A stretch of DNA of 64,000 bases from Cyanoderma ruficeps (GCA_008694505.1 VZDJ01004378.1:12692898-12756897), one strand, 5' to 3'. Counted from the stretch's first letter, positions 47,532 through 60,950 are shown. Numbers and translations are program-made. Notes: generated by a model not told the origin, from the letters alone.

Positions 47532-50500
47532 TACAGCATAAAGCCAATTTTACATCCTATTTCGCTATTTCAGCGTAAAGGTGCCCTCACAAGAAAAATA
47601 GAAGATGATTTTAGCAATCTATTAGCAGAAGACAGTCGATACCCATGATCCTTAATTCCTAGATCTTTCACTTTGTCCCCCAGGAGCAGAGGCTGGCTCA
47701 AGGTTGGAGAGTGGTTTTGATTCCATAGGAGAATGGCTCTATAGATCCAGTTGCTGTTTAACACCTTAGACTTTATTGTTTTCAGTGTTACCCTGGTCTC
47801 TTTTGACTGTATTTATTTAAAAGTATCAGGGAATCTCAAAAAGTGGAATGTGAATGGCATTTGAGAGAGCGTTGTTTGTATGACAACGGGTCTTCAGTCA
47901 CCACCCACGGCAAGAGAGGATCAGTGTAACCTCCAGAGTTCCCAAAAAGTGCTTGTTAAGTCTGTTCCACAAAACTTTCTGGTTCTCATGATTTCACAAG
48001 CCTCTTTGGGCAGCACAGGTGTGCTGCCAGCGTCATGGTAGCTGTCCTTTAATGCACTGATCTGGACTGCTGGAGGCAGCATTGCAAAGGAAAAAAATAC
48101 CACTTCCTTGCAAAGTCAGTGAGTGCTGCTGAGGGAAAGCTCATCATTTCCTCATTGGGCTGCTATGGGATGGGAACCTCATCCCAGCCAAGGGATTCAA
48201 TTGGCCACTCTGAGGAAAGTTAAAATATCCAGGGAGGAAGTCTGGCATAACCAGTCAGCAGCTATAGGGATTGAGAAAGTGATGAAAAAAGTCAGGACAC
48301 AGGGGACACTAACACAGAGAGTCCAGGTTTTGTTTCATTTTACCTAAAATAGAGCTAAGAGTTTTTTCCCTTCTATAATAACTCCCACGTCCTTTATTCC
48401 TTTCTATCTGATAGGTGCATAGACTATTGCTATATTAATAATCACTTGGGTACTATTTACTGGTTTTTGGGAAGCGACAAGCTACGGTTGCATGGAGACC
48501 AGGGCGCCAGTGTAGTCAGACAATCACTGTCTGAAATCTTTGTCATCAGTTAATTTAACCTCCTCAGAGTTTCAATAGCTATTCTGGTGGCATATTCAGC
48601 CACACAGGCCCCTAAGGACTTCAAGCAATTTTGATAAGCCATTAATTTCTGATTTAAATAAAGAAGGAGCTGATGACAAGACAGTAAAAAGCCCATCACT
48701 TTGGGAAAATTTGGCTTTGAGAAATGTCTCAGATGCGAAACTCTGCAGGGAAAAGAAAAGTGGGGAGAAACATTTATTTTATTTCTTTGTACCCAAAAAG
48801 AGCAAACAACCATTTCCATCAGCTGTAGAACTTAATTTTCTCACTCTGTCTGCAGCAGTAGCTGGAACAGAAGACTGCTGTGCCAAGTAGTACAATAGAG
48901 CCTGTGAATGTAAAGAGATGCTAAATACCTGTGAACTGTTTTATATTACTTCTATCACATACTTGTCAAAGGAGCAGGATGGGAAAGACACAGGCTGGAA
49001 GAGCCATTTTGGAAAAGAGACAGGCTAACTTGATGGGAAAAATTTCAGTTCTAAGGAAAACTCAGTTCATATGGGCTGTTCATTTACTCTGCAGGTTTTG
49101 ATGTGAAAATGGTTGCCTTAGTAGTTTTAGTGTGCTTTTGAAAGGGGCAATAATATTTCAGAAAATTGCTGAAAGTTAAATTTTTTTTTTAATAATGATA
49201 CAGGCATAGTAGATACAATTTTGGCTGACTATAGTACATTTAATTGCAGAGCCGAGTGCACTGGCTCACAGACCTTGTGCTAGCAGAAAAGTAGCTGTGA
49301 TAAGCTCCCTTTGTCGTTTTGGAGTCCAGATAATTTTTTGTATACTGGGAATTCCCTGTGGCGAAAAAAGCCAGAACAAATACATTGCATAAAATATTGT
49401 ATAGCAAAGAAAAAAAAATATCAGCACAGGCATGACTTCTTCCTGAAAGGTATAGAAGTAACATGGTTATGGATGGAAAATATAGTCTTTTCTTTTGACA
49501 CTGAAGAAGTATCTTAACTTACAAAAGCCAGTGCTAATAAGACAGTTAGCTGAGTTAAAATCTAAGACAGAATCCTTTAATAAGATTGTGACAAGGCACA
49601 GATAGAACAGCTGGTGAGAGCAAGAGGTGGTAGAAAACCACTCTTGTTACTGCATAAATATCTCACCCAATAATCAATATATCGGTATTCTCCTACAGTA
49701 AACATGTAGAAATGTACATACGATGACATTTGAGGAAGTCATTGAGTTCCTTATTGAAATGAGAATGAGACAACAGTATTCTTCTTTTTGTTTCCTTCAG
49801 AAATGTGCAGTCTTGTATGGCTCAGTCTTGGAGCTGTCCTTCCACCTCTTCTCTGAAAACTTCATTTGGCAAGGTATTTACCTGAGGTTAGATACAGCAG
49901 TGGGCTGATAATATGTGACTGGATACCCCCTAACTGAACTCAGAAAATGTGTGAATAGTCCTTCACTGCGGATTGACTTCATCCTGCTGTCTTGTATTTG
50001 TTTTAATTTCAAGCCAACGGAGAGGAAGAATATGAGGTTTCCTTAGAAATTCGACTAATCATATTTAGTTTTTGAATTGAACTGTTAATAATGGCCTACT
50101 GTGCTGTTTGTAAAATGCTTCTGATATTTCAAAATCATAAGACAGTCATGACAGATGGAAATTGAAAAGCAGCAAGTCTGGCCTTTGTAAATTCTGTTTG
50201 TGTTGTTTTCCACCTGATAAAAAATAATTTAATGAAAATTACAATTAAAATAAAATATTTCCTTTGAGATATATAATTTATGTTTGTACATTTTTAGATT
50301 ATAGTTTAGGGTGAGGTTTATTAAATTTTAAGGATATTCTCAGTATATGATTGAGCTGACCTATTAATACAGACACTTCAAGATCAGTCATATTGAAAAA
50401 GCTACCTATCAAGTATATTCACTATTTCATTATTTTCAAGCACAATTTTCTTTCTTTTTTTTTTTTTAATAATGCCAATAATGGCAACATATGCAATAAC

Positions 50501-50639
50501 TGAGGCATATTTATTTTAAATAATAAAATAATTGCAAAGCCAGAAAGCCTCAGGAGTAAATCCTCTACAGGGCAACATTTACTGGCTTTTAAAATGGGTC
50601 TGATTAATGGCAAAATCTTGAATAAACCTATCTTAATGC
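47532..50639. other. Unannotated non-coding stretch
   Basis: No recognised gene or transposon. Homopolymer runs occur near 49181-49190 (T) and 50457-50467 (T). Confidence 0.5.
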
Positions 50640-50695
50640 CTTTTCTGTCCTGTTTATTAAGTTTGCAGTAAAAGCCATTTTTCCTGTCCCAAGAA
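50640..50695. repeat. Non-CR1 sequence shared with the flank of the 36 kb CR1 copy
   Basis: Ungapped partner of 36041-36096 (43 of 56 identical). Similarity stops to the left of 50640, where aligned identity falls to chance. The core here reads AAAAGCCATTTTTCCTGTCC. Confidence 0.75.
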
Positions 50696-51015
50696 TAGAA
50701 TCATAGAATATTTTAGGATGGGAAAGAATTTAAGATCATCAAGTCAGTTAACCTAGCACCACTGTGTTCAGCACTGAACTACAACCCTAATTGTGACATC
50801 TGTATCTCTTGTAGATATATCCAGGATGGTGACCCTGTCACTTCCCTGGGCAGTTGGTTCCAATGCTGCATAACCTTTTCAGAGGAAAAAACTTTACTAA
50901 TATCCAGTCTAAACCTCCCCTGGAGCTACTTGATGCCATTTCATTTCATCCCATATTGTATTACTTGGAAGAAGAGACCAACGCCCACCCCACTACAACC
51001 TTCTACAACCTTTTC
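50696..51015 (-). mobile_element. CR1 LINE 3' region, antisense
   Basis: Begins TAGAATCATAGAATATTTTA, then ggatgggaaagaatttaagatcatcaagtca and continues through ttccctgggcagttggttcca and taaacctcccctggagct. It ends with the attacttggaagaagagacca segment, which also appears in the 36 kb copy. The two copies look like the same subfamily. Truncated on its CR1 5' side near 51015. Confidence 0.94.
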
Positions 51016-54000
51016 CTTCATTGATTTAAGCCAAAACAAATCTGTGTTCTTCATTCAGCTATAGTCTGGTTTCTTTCAGAAGTCATTGTAAAATCCTTAG
51101 AGTTCAAATACTTGTACAGAACTCTGCACTGAAGCTCAGTTTCAACAAACTGTAACTGGTGTATCACTGAAATTAGTGGGAGAAGTAACCTACTATATAA
51201 TTTATTTCTTAGTCTCATGACAAACTAGTCCCAAGACATGATGTTCCCATTTCTTCCAGTGAGGAATAATTCAATAATCAAAAAAGAGTTAATTACCAGG
51301 AAGCCTTCCCTGACATTTAGCCAACTAAGTATTTGTGAGTTTTTGCATCTTAATGTAATTATATCAGCTTGAGTGCCCTAAAATCACCCTGCAATTCTAA
51401 TAAGAAAACCCAGAGTCAGGGAACAGTGGTTTAAAAAAGATTTTAAAAGTGAGAGTAGATTAGACTGTCTTTTTAAGTACAAGGAGTGAACTAGTGATTA
51501 AGGTTCTTATTTTGCCTAAGCTTAGGCACCTGTGAGAGAGCAGCAGAACTATTTATATGATTCAGCTGCATTTTTAAAAAACTTATTTCCTCTAAAACCA
51601 TCTGATTACTGACACAAAAATACTGCCTGCTTTGTTGTAGTAACACTGAAATTTGGGAATTGCACAGCTTAGTGCTTTCCCCAAATAATAGTTGTAATAC
51701 AGAATACTCTCTCTCCATCTGTTCTGAAATAAGCAACATGGATTCTAATACCCTCCCATCTGTATGTATAATTTTAGTCACACATTCAAGTTTGTAATCC
51801 CTCTGCTCCAGTCTACATTCCTGGCATAAAACATAAGGCTTGTTATTCAAAAATTTTAAATTATGTTTCTGTGTGCATGAGTCTGTATTTTAAGTTCTTT
51901 TCTTAACTCTGGGGAAACAGTTTAAAATACATGTCTGCAATGAGACATTTCCTATTTCTCTTAAATCTTCAAAAGTTTCTGTTCTTGAGTTGTGAGTCAT
52001 ATGATTTCTAGATAGCTATCAAGAAAATACCAAAAAGTGGAGAAATTAGAGGAAACCTGAGCTGAAACACCATAGGGCAAGTTATATTGGAAAGTACCTT
52101 TTAAACATAGATTCCCACTTTATAATGCTGAGTTCTTATTTATCAGGATTTGAAGGACAAGCTGAAGTCTTGGTGTGATTGGCAGAAGACCAAAGGATGA
52201 AAAATAACATCCCACACGGGGTTCTCAGTTGTGTTTTTGTGGAAGCAGGGCAGAATATGGGAACAGGAAACCCAATTACTTAATTAGACACAAAAGGAAA
52301 GAAAACAAGTATTTTCAGTGACTGAAGAAAATGTAACCACAGGGGAAACATAGCTTGTATACAGAGTTCTTAAGTGTTTGCATTTGGTGAAACTGTTTGC
52401 ATGCTGAGAACAAACACTTATTTAAGGAACAGCGAGAAACAGTTATTACAGCAACAGAGATATCGCTCTAGCAGTTGAGAAACACAGGACAGATTCCTAT
52501 CCCAGGACTGCTTTAAGGAAGCTGGAAGGTCTTTGTCGCCTGTATTCCAAATTCACAGTGTAAATCCAGTTTGAGGTGAGTTGTAAAGTGTGCAAATAAC
52601 TCCATGTTGCAAGTGATAGGGGCCTGTTTCTCAAAGGATGTGATTAGGCTTCCCAATTCCTAAGTGCAGCTCTGCTTGCTTATGCTTGCTGGGCTTACCT
52701 GGTGGCAAAGAGAGGGCAAATGGATACAACCGCAAAGAATTGATAGAGATGTTCTCTGTCTGGATGACGAGGGCAGTCTGAGGCCTTCTGTGGAGCTCAC
52801 TGACATTCAGATTCACTGCAGCTTCTGCCTCTCTTCAGTACAATGCACACATAAATCCCATGGCTGGGCTCTGAGGACCTGAGCTAAACAACAGCCTTTC
52901 AGCACTCAGTATTTTGATGGTTTTGAGCACTCAGTCTTCATGCCTCAGAATCCCATCTCTTTATTTTTGAGAGGCGATGTGAAGATACACATACACTCAG
53001 ATTTTCCTTGCACTCGCGTGAGGACCACAGTCTCTGATTGTGTAGGGATCAAGAGCCCCTGTTAGAAGATCCCAGTGCAGCCATCTCCACCAGAATTCTG
53101 GCCCTGGTGCCAGCTCATGACACATCCTTTGAAAGAAGGAGCATGACACTGGGCAATAAAGAAAATTCTTCCCATTAAGATAGATGTTCTTTCTATACAA
53201 ATTAGTGTTGCTTTATGTCCTAAGACATAAATCCTTCTGTTGCTTTATTAACAATCTTTCACAACTATCTTCTCCATCAGGACTGTTAGTTAATCCTTTC
53301 CTCTCTACTCCACCCCAAATGACTAAGACAACTATGGTTCTTTAACAAATTCCTGTTGAATGCTAGAATTTACAGTGGACAAAGAGAAATTTGTTAATTT
53401 ATTTATTTATTATTGTTTAGTTCTAGAATTCTTTCCCCAAGTCTTTATATTATAATTATGAGCAAAACAGGAAAGTTTGGTTCAATTTTTGCTTAACTCC
53501 TGCTTATTTTTAAAGCCTATGTTAGATTCTTCCTAAAGAAAACTCTCACAGTTGATATATATTACTCTCCTGCAGAGGTCTTTTTCATCTTTGATTTTTC
53601 CTGAAGTTCTTTTTCACACTTCATGTGTAATCAGTAATTTCCTACAGAGGTGAGGTTGACAGATGCTGGCCCAGTGTTATAAATACATTAGTCAAATGAA
53701 TGCTTAGTGGCATACAAATATATTTTAGAGCTATTTTCCATTACATTCCCTTAACATTCTTGTATTTCCATTGTGACTGGACTTTGGGCTACGGTTTATA
53801 GCAGAGCATTGCAGATGTACTGAAGCTTGGAAACTACTAGAAAACCACGTCTGAGCTGTGTTGTGAGCTTAGCAGAATACAAATTATTTAACTTCTAAAA
53901 ACAAAGGAATCTTTAGAAACACACAACCACTGACTAGTTATGTTCTCGCTGCCAAAGTCTATTACTAGATATTTTGGACAAGGATTCTTAAAGAAGATAA

Positions 54001-56383
54001 AAGAAAGTCAAAGGGAGAATTTTCATTTACTTCAATGGGTTCTAAACCAGAAATTCAAATACAGACTGGACATTATTAAAAATATACCAAATAGTTAATA
54101 ATAATTTACCAAATAGTTAATAATAATTTCTCCTCCTTACTAGGTTTCCCCCTTGCTTTTATTTAGCACTTGAATAGGTTTAGTTTTAAATGCCATGATC
54201 AGCTTTGAAAAGAGCAAAATAAAACTGTGGCATTTATAGGTCTTCAACTAGAGTAATTACTGAACCATCTTTTTTGTGAAACTAAGGAAATTATGGTCTT
54301 AGAAAAATTATGGTACAATAACGATTCAGATCATAAGCAGGTGGAATAATTTTACTTGTAGCATACTCTGGATGAAGTACTTAAAACACTGTGACAGTTA
54401 CAATAGTTTACCACATGTACTGAGCAGGCACGCTGTGATTTAATGGATGACTTCTAAAGAAAATGCCACAGACAGGTAGAAGTGTCAATTAGGGCAACAT
54501 TTCTTAACATTCCACTGATTCATTTCTTCACCCTTGAGTGTTAGAGGAAATGTTGCACATTTAAACTGCTCTCCACTAATTTGGTTCTTTTGGTCTCCTC
54601 ATGGTACATTTTATTCCATTTTGGTCATTTAGAAACAATGTTCTACCTGAACACAAAGGAAAATGGGTTCACAGATGAGCTGTTATTTCACTATGACAGC
54701 ATGTAGGAGGAAAAGTGCATTCAGATTGCAAAACAAATACGAGGTATGTAGAGTTACATCTCCTGCTTTGTTCAGGTTTTTCTCAGGAAAGGAGAGAACA
54801 GCTGCCACCATTGGTGTTGAAGGCACCAGGGAAGCACAGCCCTGAGATCTCCAGCCAATATTTCAGGCATTTCCAGTGATACGGCCTCTGCCCTTTTTTC
54901 CCCCTGCTGTTTCTCTTTCATGAAAGGAATCTGGAGCACTTGGAAAATCCTTTCCTGACTGCCCACCAGAGGTAGGCTGAGTTGGTTTAACCACGATCTT
55001 GGGATCACAAATCCCATGAGAGATTTGGGGACTGCTCTCTGTAGCCTATAAGAGCAGTGGGCTTGTCTATACAGAAAATTATTCAGAAATAGATATTGAG
55101 GCAGGGCAAATAAATACTCTGCAGAAATCTGCTTTAATTTGCAAGTCTGCATAAGTCTTTATGCTTTATTATCCCAGCGAAGGTGATAATTGGTGTGAAA
55201 TCAGCAAAGTGAAAACTCCCCAACCAAGAAGACGATAAGGAAACTAGGCTTTGAACAGGAGATACATTTAAAGGAACAGCTCTTTTTTTCCAGTGGGAGA
55301 TCTGAGCCGCTGGATCACACTTAAGGTGTGAGGACAAGCATGATGCCGTGCCCTGCACAAGTGTTACCAGAGACAGTATTGATGTCCTACTGGCCTCCTT
55401 TTGATGACTTAATACAATAAAACATTGTGCTCAGGCAGCTAGACTGCTGCCAGGGGCGAGGTACCTTTGCTTGATGCAGTGTTGTGCTGTACATATGCAT
55501 TGTCTGGTGTTACCTGCAGCTTGTTGGAGTCCAGCATCCTCTTTATAGCATTGGCAAGTCATGAAATCAGGCTTCCATGAGAGAGGAGAGAGGGAACCAG
55601 CTTTGAGTATGGTCATGTCTACCAAATCTCGGGTCTCAAGTCTACAATGACTACTGAGTCACAGCACTGGTCAGCTGGAGATATTTAGTTCATAACTAAC
55701 CCCCCCCCTTAGCACTGATCACAGTAGGTCTTTTGGGGACTCCTATCGCACTTGCTGAAAGCAGCCTATAAACTAAGCTGCAGCATAAACATGACCTTTC
55801 TTCTATCTCTTAGCCTGTATGTTCTCTAAAATCTCTTCTGAAACTGGATGAAAATGTCGCACAAAATTTTTCTTGGTTAAAAGTAGACCCGAGAACATCC
55901 GCAGTAGATGTATATAAGTAAGACAAAAGCAGTAAATTGTTCTGCTGCCAATTGCGATTTTTATTGTGAGTCCTCCTTAGAAGCTGCTTTTCTCTGGAGC
56001 TCTAAGAGAGCAATCTCCAATTTTACATAAAAATAAGTTTCTAGCTGGAATCTAAAGAAAGTTTTATATATAAAATGCTGTACAGGAGGTTGAAGATCAG
56101 AAATTAGGCAAAAAGAAACCCATAATACTTTTCATATGCTGTCAAGATTTTAATAATAAAATCTTATGATTATACAGTGGAAGTCGCTGACCAACCATAA
56201 ATTTCAAACATTCTGGCTTAGCAACACTGAAATTGCCTCTATGGTAACTATTTCAAGCTCATTGAGTATCTTCAAGTCTTTCTCCTACAGTTTTACAACA
56301 GCTCCAGGTGTTCAAAAAGCTTTTAGTAATCTTTAATCTGGCTTCAAAAATTTTTGGATGAAGAGTAAACTGTCCAGATTTTG
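51016..56383. other. Unannotated non-coding stretch
   Basis: About 5.4 kb without a recognised gene or transposon. Contains a 22-bp tandem doublet at 54086-54129 and a run of nine C at 55700-55708. Minus frames at 51491-51850 (119 codons) and 54772-55152 (126 codons) have no familiar domain. Confidence 0.5.
54086..54129. repeat. Perfect two-copy tandem duplication, 22-bp unit
   Basis: The unit starting ACCAAATAGTTAATAATAAT occurs at 54086-54107 and again, identical, at 54108-54129. Perfect identity suggests a recent slippage event and a likely length polymorphism. Confidence 0.92.
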
Positions 56384-56672
56384 TAGAACATAATGTGGAA
56401 GGAGGCCTCAGGAATCATTTTGTTCAACCTTTCTTGGCAGAAGCATGTTCTAGACTGTGTGTCCCAGCACCTTCTTTCTTAAGAGAAACACTGCGGGATC
56501 CATCACTTTCCTGAGAAGTTACTCCAGTGACTGATTTCTATCATCCTAAATTTTTTTTCTCTTGTATCTAATCAGAATCTCCCCAGGATGAACTTTTATC
56601 CATTATCCTTTGTCTTTTCCATGTGACTCTGTGCATACAGAGAAACTCCATCTTCTTTGGAGCCACTCATGT
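56384..56672 (-). mobile_element. Ancient CR1 LINE 3' region, antisense
   Basis: Heavily diverged but ordered: TAGAACATAATGTGGAAGGA, then ggcctcaggaatcattttgttcaacc. Then come agaatctccccaggatgaacttttatccattatcctttgtcttt and gactctgtgcatacagagaaactccatcttctttggagcca. This is the pattern of an older CR1 subfamily. It is more decayed than the 50.7 kb copy. Boundaries approximate. Confidence 0.82.
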
Positions 56673-57378
56673 CTCATGAAACATGACAAGACATTTAAGA
56701 GAAAATACAGGAATGGCCCCTGACTTTACAGATGAATATAGTGTAGTGTTTCAACTGGAGCCTTTTTTGCAAAGCCTGAGACAGACTTGAGGCCATGTGA
56801 CATTTGAGGGGACACAGTGCTGTCCTGCTGCACCATCCCTCCAGGGCTTAGGCAATGAAGAGTGTTGTTTCTCTGGCTGAAGGGCAGCCTTAAAGCTTAA
56901 TTCACATGCTGGGCCATCTTCATACATGGCAGTAAGAAGTTCAAAGTGCCCACTGATCCATTTCCCAGGTTTTGGAATTATAGAATAAGAACTAGAAAAG
57001 CTGTGCTATAATTGTATACCTTACAAAAAGGTCACTGCACTTAAGCAGAATAAGATGAAAGTCAATTTTATGTCCCACTCTTGTTGCACAAGCATTGAGA
57101 GATCATAAAACTTACAGACTTGCCATATCCATGATAGACTGGGGTGTTTTTCCCACTGATGAGAGGGGTTCTGAATATTTTTTGGGACCACGATCAGTGT
57201 TTGGCGCTACAAGGTTGATGGCAAAGAGCAACACCCCATTCAGTCCTATTTCACTGAAAAAGTGAAGTACTACTTGATGAAAAAGCAAAGTAGAGACACA
57301 GCCTAATAAAAATTCTACTGGAAGTGGTGGAGGAGCTCTAATTACAGTCTGTGTTTTGGTTTGGAAGTGGTGAGGCTG

Positions 57379-57519
57379 CGTCTCGGAAAGATGTCGCTCC
57401 TCTTCCCTAATGTCTTTGTAAAGCCACTAGAGGGCCCCGAAATCCACCTTAAACATTCGTCCTTGGCATTTTTGAAAAGAACACATCGCTGTGAACGTGT
57501 TTTCCAGAACTCTAGTGCG
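57379..57519. promoter_or_regulatory. CpG cluster with CTCF-type motif, candidate regulatory element
   Basis: Eight CpGs occur within 141 bp, while most of the window has long stretches with none. The cluster is too short and not GC-rich enough to be a classical CpG island. It encloses a good CTCF core. A 63-codon plus frame (57361-57552) covers the same ground but has no recognisable domain. A bound, unmethylated regulatory element would explain CpG retention; this is inference. Confidence 0.4.
57424..57435 (+). promoter_or_regulatory. CTCF-type core motif
   Basis: CCACTAGAGGGC matches the first 12 positions of the CTCF core consensus CCASYAGRKGGCR; the 13th base is C instead of A or G. It sits inside the CpG cluster 57379-57519. 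It points in the opposite direction to the motif at 47519, so the pair diverges. Confidence 0.6.
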
Positions 57520-60500
57520 TTCTCATTTTGCTATTATCAATGGCATGTGTAGGATGAACACAATCACAAGAAAATAAGGACTTGGGGAAAAGGATACCTT
57601 GAAAGATAACATCACCAGTGACTCCTATCCACTAAGGACTTGCATGGCTTTCTGTAGTTTTGTGGAAGTGGTATTTCCTCAGCAGCAGCTGGATTTCCCC
57701 TGTGTCTTTTCTATTTTATGAGCCAGAAGTATAGGTAGTAGATTCTCTGAGAGCACACAGGAGGCTTTTGATTTCCTACCATCCCCTATGAGGATGTTCG
57801 CCATTTGTTAAACCTCACCTCAAGCCTTACTTCTATAGCTTGTCTTTTGGTTGTGGAGGAGTGAAGTAGCTGGGTCGCACTTGCTGTTGAGTGTGGGTTA
57901 TAAACAGGGTGAGTACTTTACTAAACAAGAAAAGGTTCCTTTTCAATGTTTCTTTTTCCTGGTAGAATTGAATGTGGAGGGCAGCAATGCTGTTCTGCTC
58001 TGCATTTGTTGATATGTCTGAGCAAAGGACTTCTGGGCTTTTGGTCATCCTGAAGAATAGCACTTCCTTGTGCTCTGTCTCCTTGCAGTCCAGAGTAATA
58101 AGCAGATTTTGAAGGTGTTCAGAGACATGCAAAGTTTAAAAATAACTCCAGAAAATTTTGGGGTTTTTTTTCCCCTTTTTCCATTTACTTTTCCCCTTCC
58201 CTTTAATTAAATAAGCCTGCCACCTCACATGCCATGGTCTTGATCAGAGACCTTTAGATAAGGATGTGTAAAATGATGTTAAATTTTTGGCATCCCTCTC
58301 AGGACTGAAACTGAAGCTGGATCATATGAGAGAGAATATGTCATTGGGACCAACCCTTCACTCACTCCTGGGAGAGTTTGAAATGTTGGGCACTGAAACA
58401 TAAAAATGTCATCATAAATTTTATGGCTTTTGCTGAAACACTTATAATTTGATGGATTACTGCTACAGCAACTGACTCCACAATCCAGAGAGGACAAAAT
58501 ACTAAAACTGCCAGAAACCTTCCTAAAATACTTTGCCTGTGACATATAAGGAAGCATACTGCAGTGCGGGCTGGCTCTACTGGCATTGAAATGATCTGCA
58601 TCATATCAGTGGCCCTTCCATCCCAGACTAAAGAGTAGCTGTTCGGAGTGACCTCTGTTATCCATTTAATGCACTGTGCCTATACTGCTCTGCTTTTTTG
58701 AGGGCTGGAAGTGGATACAAATGAGGCAAAAACTGTGTGTTTTCCTTTAGCAATAATTTTGCCTTTCCAGAAATGAGTTAGACGTTTGCATAAGAAGTAG
58801 CATTTGAGACAAATATGTGTCTTCTGGACTAGTGAATTCCAGAAAAATTGTTCACTAAATCTAAAGATAGATGACTAAAATATATTACGCAGGTCATGTC
58901 TGACAAGTACTCATTTATCTCCCTTAATTACAAAAGAAGTCTAGATGACTTCATGGGTTGTATATTATATATATCTATTTTTTGGCAAGATGAATCCCAA
59001 CTGTACTGTCAGTGTCATCATGTGAGTCTTGCATTTGTTTTTGCTAAATTACCAAGTACAGTCTCTGTGCTCTGTATGTGGCACTTGGGGAGAGAAAAGC
59101 TTACCCTGGCAGCAGATTTCAACACATATATGGTCTTGAGAGACACTGAAATTCCCAGGAATGACCAGCCAAAGTTCAGTTATTCCAAAGGAGGTCCCTT
59201 TCCCAGCCTGGGACTCTGGAGATGCTATGTGAACAGGTGCACACAAGCTGCTTGAGGAAAGCTTGACCAAAGGTCTTTGGCTCAAGGGTAACACACTTCT
59301 GTGTCCTGAGCACCTTCATGGGTTGTCTCTTGGGGCCTTTCTCAATCTCACCTGCCAGAATGACTCTGGGAGTGAAGAGTGTGCCTTGCACAGCAGCCTC
59401 ACTTGGGACATGGCATGGCAGGAGGGCGACATGTGAGGACAGATGGAGAAAGAGGGCTCTGGTAAATCATTTAAAGCACACATCATTCTTCAGGGTGCAG
59501 ATTAGCACACTCTCTGCTTTCTTTTTTGGTCTCCTACTGCAGGTGTTTCACTTGTGTTATGAGCGAATGCTCTAGTCTTAAAGTAATAAGGCTTTCTATT
59601 AAGGAATGGTTTGAATTTGCAGTAATTCAATTTTTTTTTAAATTTTATTTAAGTGGGCATAAAAGGAATTATAAAATTCTTTATAGTATTTTAATCCCTT
59701 TCATAAGGACATTTTGGGTCTTGAGGGATGTCCACAACAAACGTGTTAGTTCCAAGTACCTTTCTTCTTAAAACCCTTGTGTTTTGGGACACAGCCAGAT
59801 AGGATGACAGAATATATATTATTTTTATAGCTCATATTTTGGGTTGACAGAATGAAGAATGTTTTATCCTTGCAAGAAAATTAAACATTCTTGTCTAATT
59901 TAAAAAAGGAATTGTCTAAAGGGCTTGCTTTATACACTTTCTGGATCCTCTTCCTGTTCATTAGGAACTGTTCTGTATTCTTTTACAATCATCTCTCATC
60001 ATTTATTGTGCCATTTCAATTGTAAGGTTTAAAAATGCCTAATGCCTAAGCTCTGTGGACATCTAGTGTGTTAATGGAATGGGGGAGAGGAAGGTGTTCT
60101 TGTAGTGAGGTATTATATGCAGTATATAATATCTAATAATAGTATATATAATATGATACTGGCTGATTGTATGGTTCATTCAATATTGAATGAGGAGCAA
60201 GAATTCCTTTCAAACAATGGTTGTCTTTTGTGTTGTTTTTGTTTTTAATAATGCTACTGGGAAGTTTAGGGGAAAAAAGGAAGTTAATTTAATTAAAAAA
60301 AAAAAGACTAGCATTCTCAGAAAAAAGAAAATTTTCTGAAATAGAATTTATCTCACCCTCCTTCAGGCTAATGAATAATAACATATCCTGTTGACAAAAG
60401 GTTACTTTAGAAGTATGATATCATCACAGCTAAATCTTATTGCCTGATCCCATGCAGTTAGCAGGACAGCCACGACAGCCTCACACAAATTACTCTCTCC

Positions 60501-60689
60501 TTCAATTTCATATCCACTTTATATTTCTTTTTATTATTTCTCTCATTGTTACTATCTCTAACACTGGTGAGAAATACCTGGAGTACAGGGCTCAAGACTG
60601 AGTTCTCAAGTAAAAGAGACACAGGCGTGTATAGAAATCAAACCAAGCAAAGGACCATGAAGGAATGAGAGCATCTGACAGAGGAAGAG

Positions 60690-60950
60690 TGTCCGAGAGA
60701 GCTGAGATTGTTAAGCCTAAAGATAAAATGGCTCCAGAGGGATCTTATCAATGCATACAAATATCTGATGAACAAGAGTAAGGAAGAGGGATCCTGGGTA
60801 ATCTCAGAGGTTCTCAGTGACAGGATCAGAGGCAGTGGGCACAAACTGAAATACAGGAGACTCCCTCAGAATACAGGAAAACACCTTTCTACAGGGAGGG
60901 TGATGGAACTCTTGCACAGGCTGTGCAGAGAGGTTGTGGAGCATCCATTC
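60690..60950 (+). mobile_element. CR1 LINE, outer copy, left part
   Basis: Sense CR1 ORF2 end in order: gagattgttaagcctaaag, gggatcttatcaatgcatacaaatatctgatga, gtgacaggatcagaggcagtgggcacaaactgaaatacaggag, and gcacaggctgtgcagagaggttgtggagcatcc. It is cut at 60950, just where the consensus would continue with cttggagatattcaaa. The continuation is found at 61104, after an inserted second CR1. An open frame (60708-61085) runs from this piece into the insert and is a chimeric artefact. Confidence 0.93.

Larger units (their letters stand above)
56673..60689. other. Unannotated stretch with a small CpG cluster
   Basis: No gene recognised. The CpG cluster 57379-57519 and its CTCF-type motif are listed separately. 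An AT-rich run lies at 60117-60165. Frames at 58896-59255 (plus) and 57833-58132 (minus) are featureless. Confidence 0.5.

Noticed and set aside
51491..51850. 119-codon minus frame
   Set aside because: Looks superficially like a helical protein, but no family is recognised and nothing nearby supports a gene.
54966..54978. Possible CTCF motif CCACCAGAGGTAG
   Set aside because: Mismatches in the essential GGC part of the core.
54772..55152. 126-codon minus frame
   Set aside because: No recognisable domain; flanked by AT-rich non-coding sequence.
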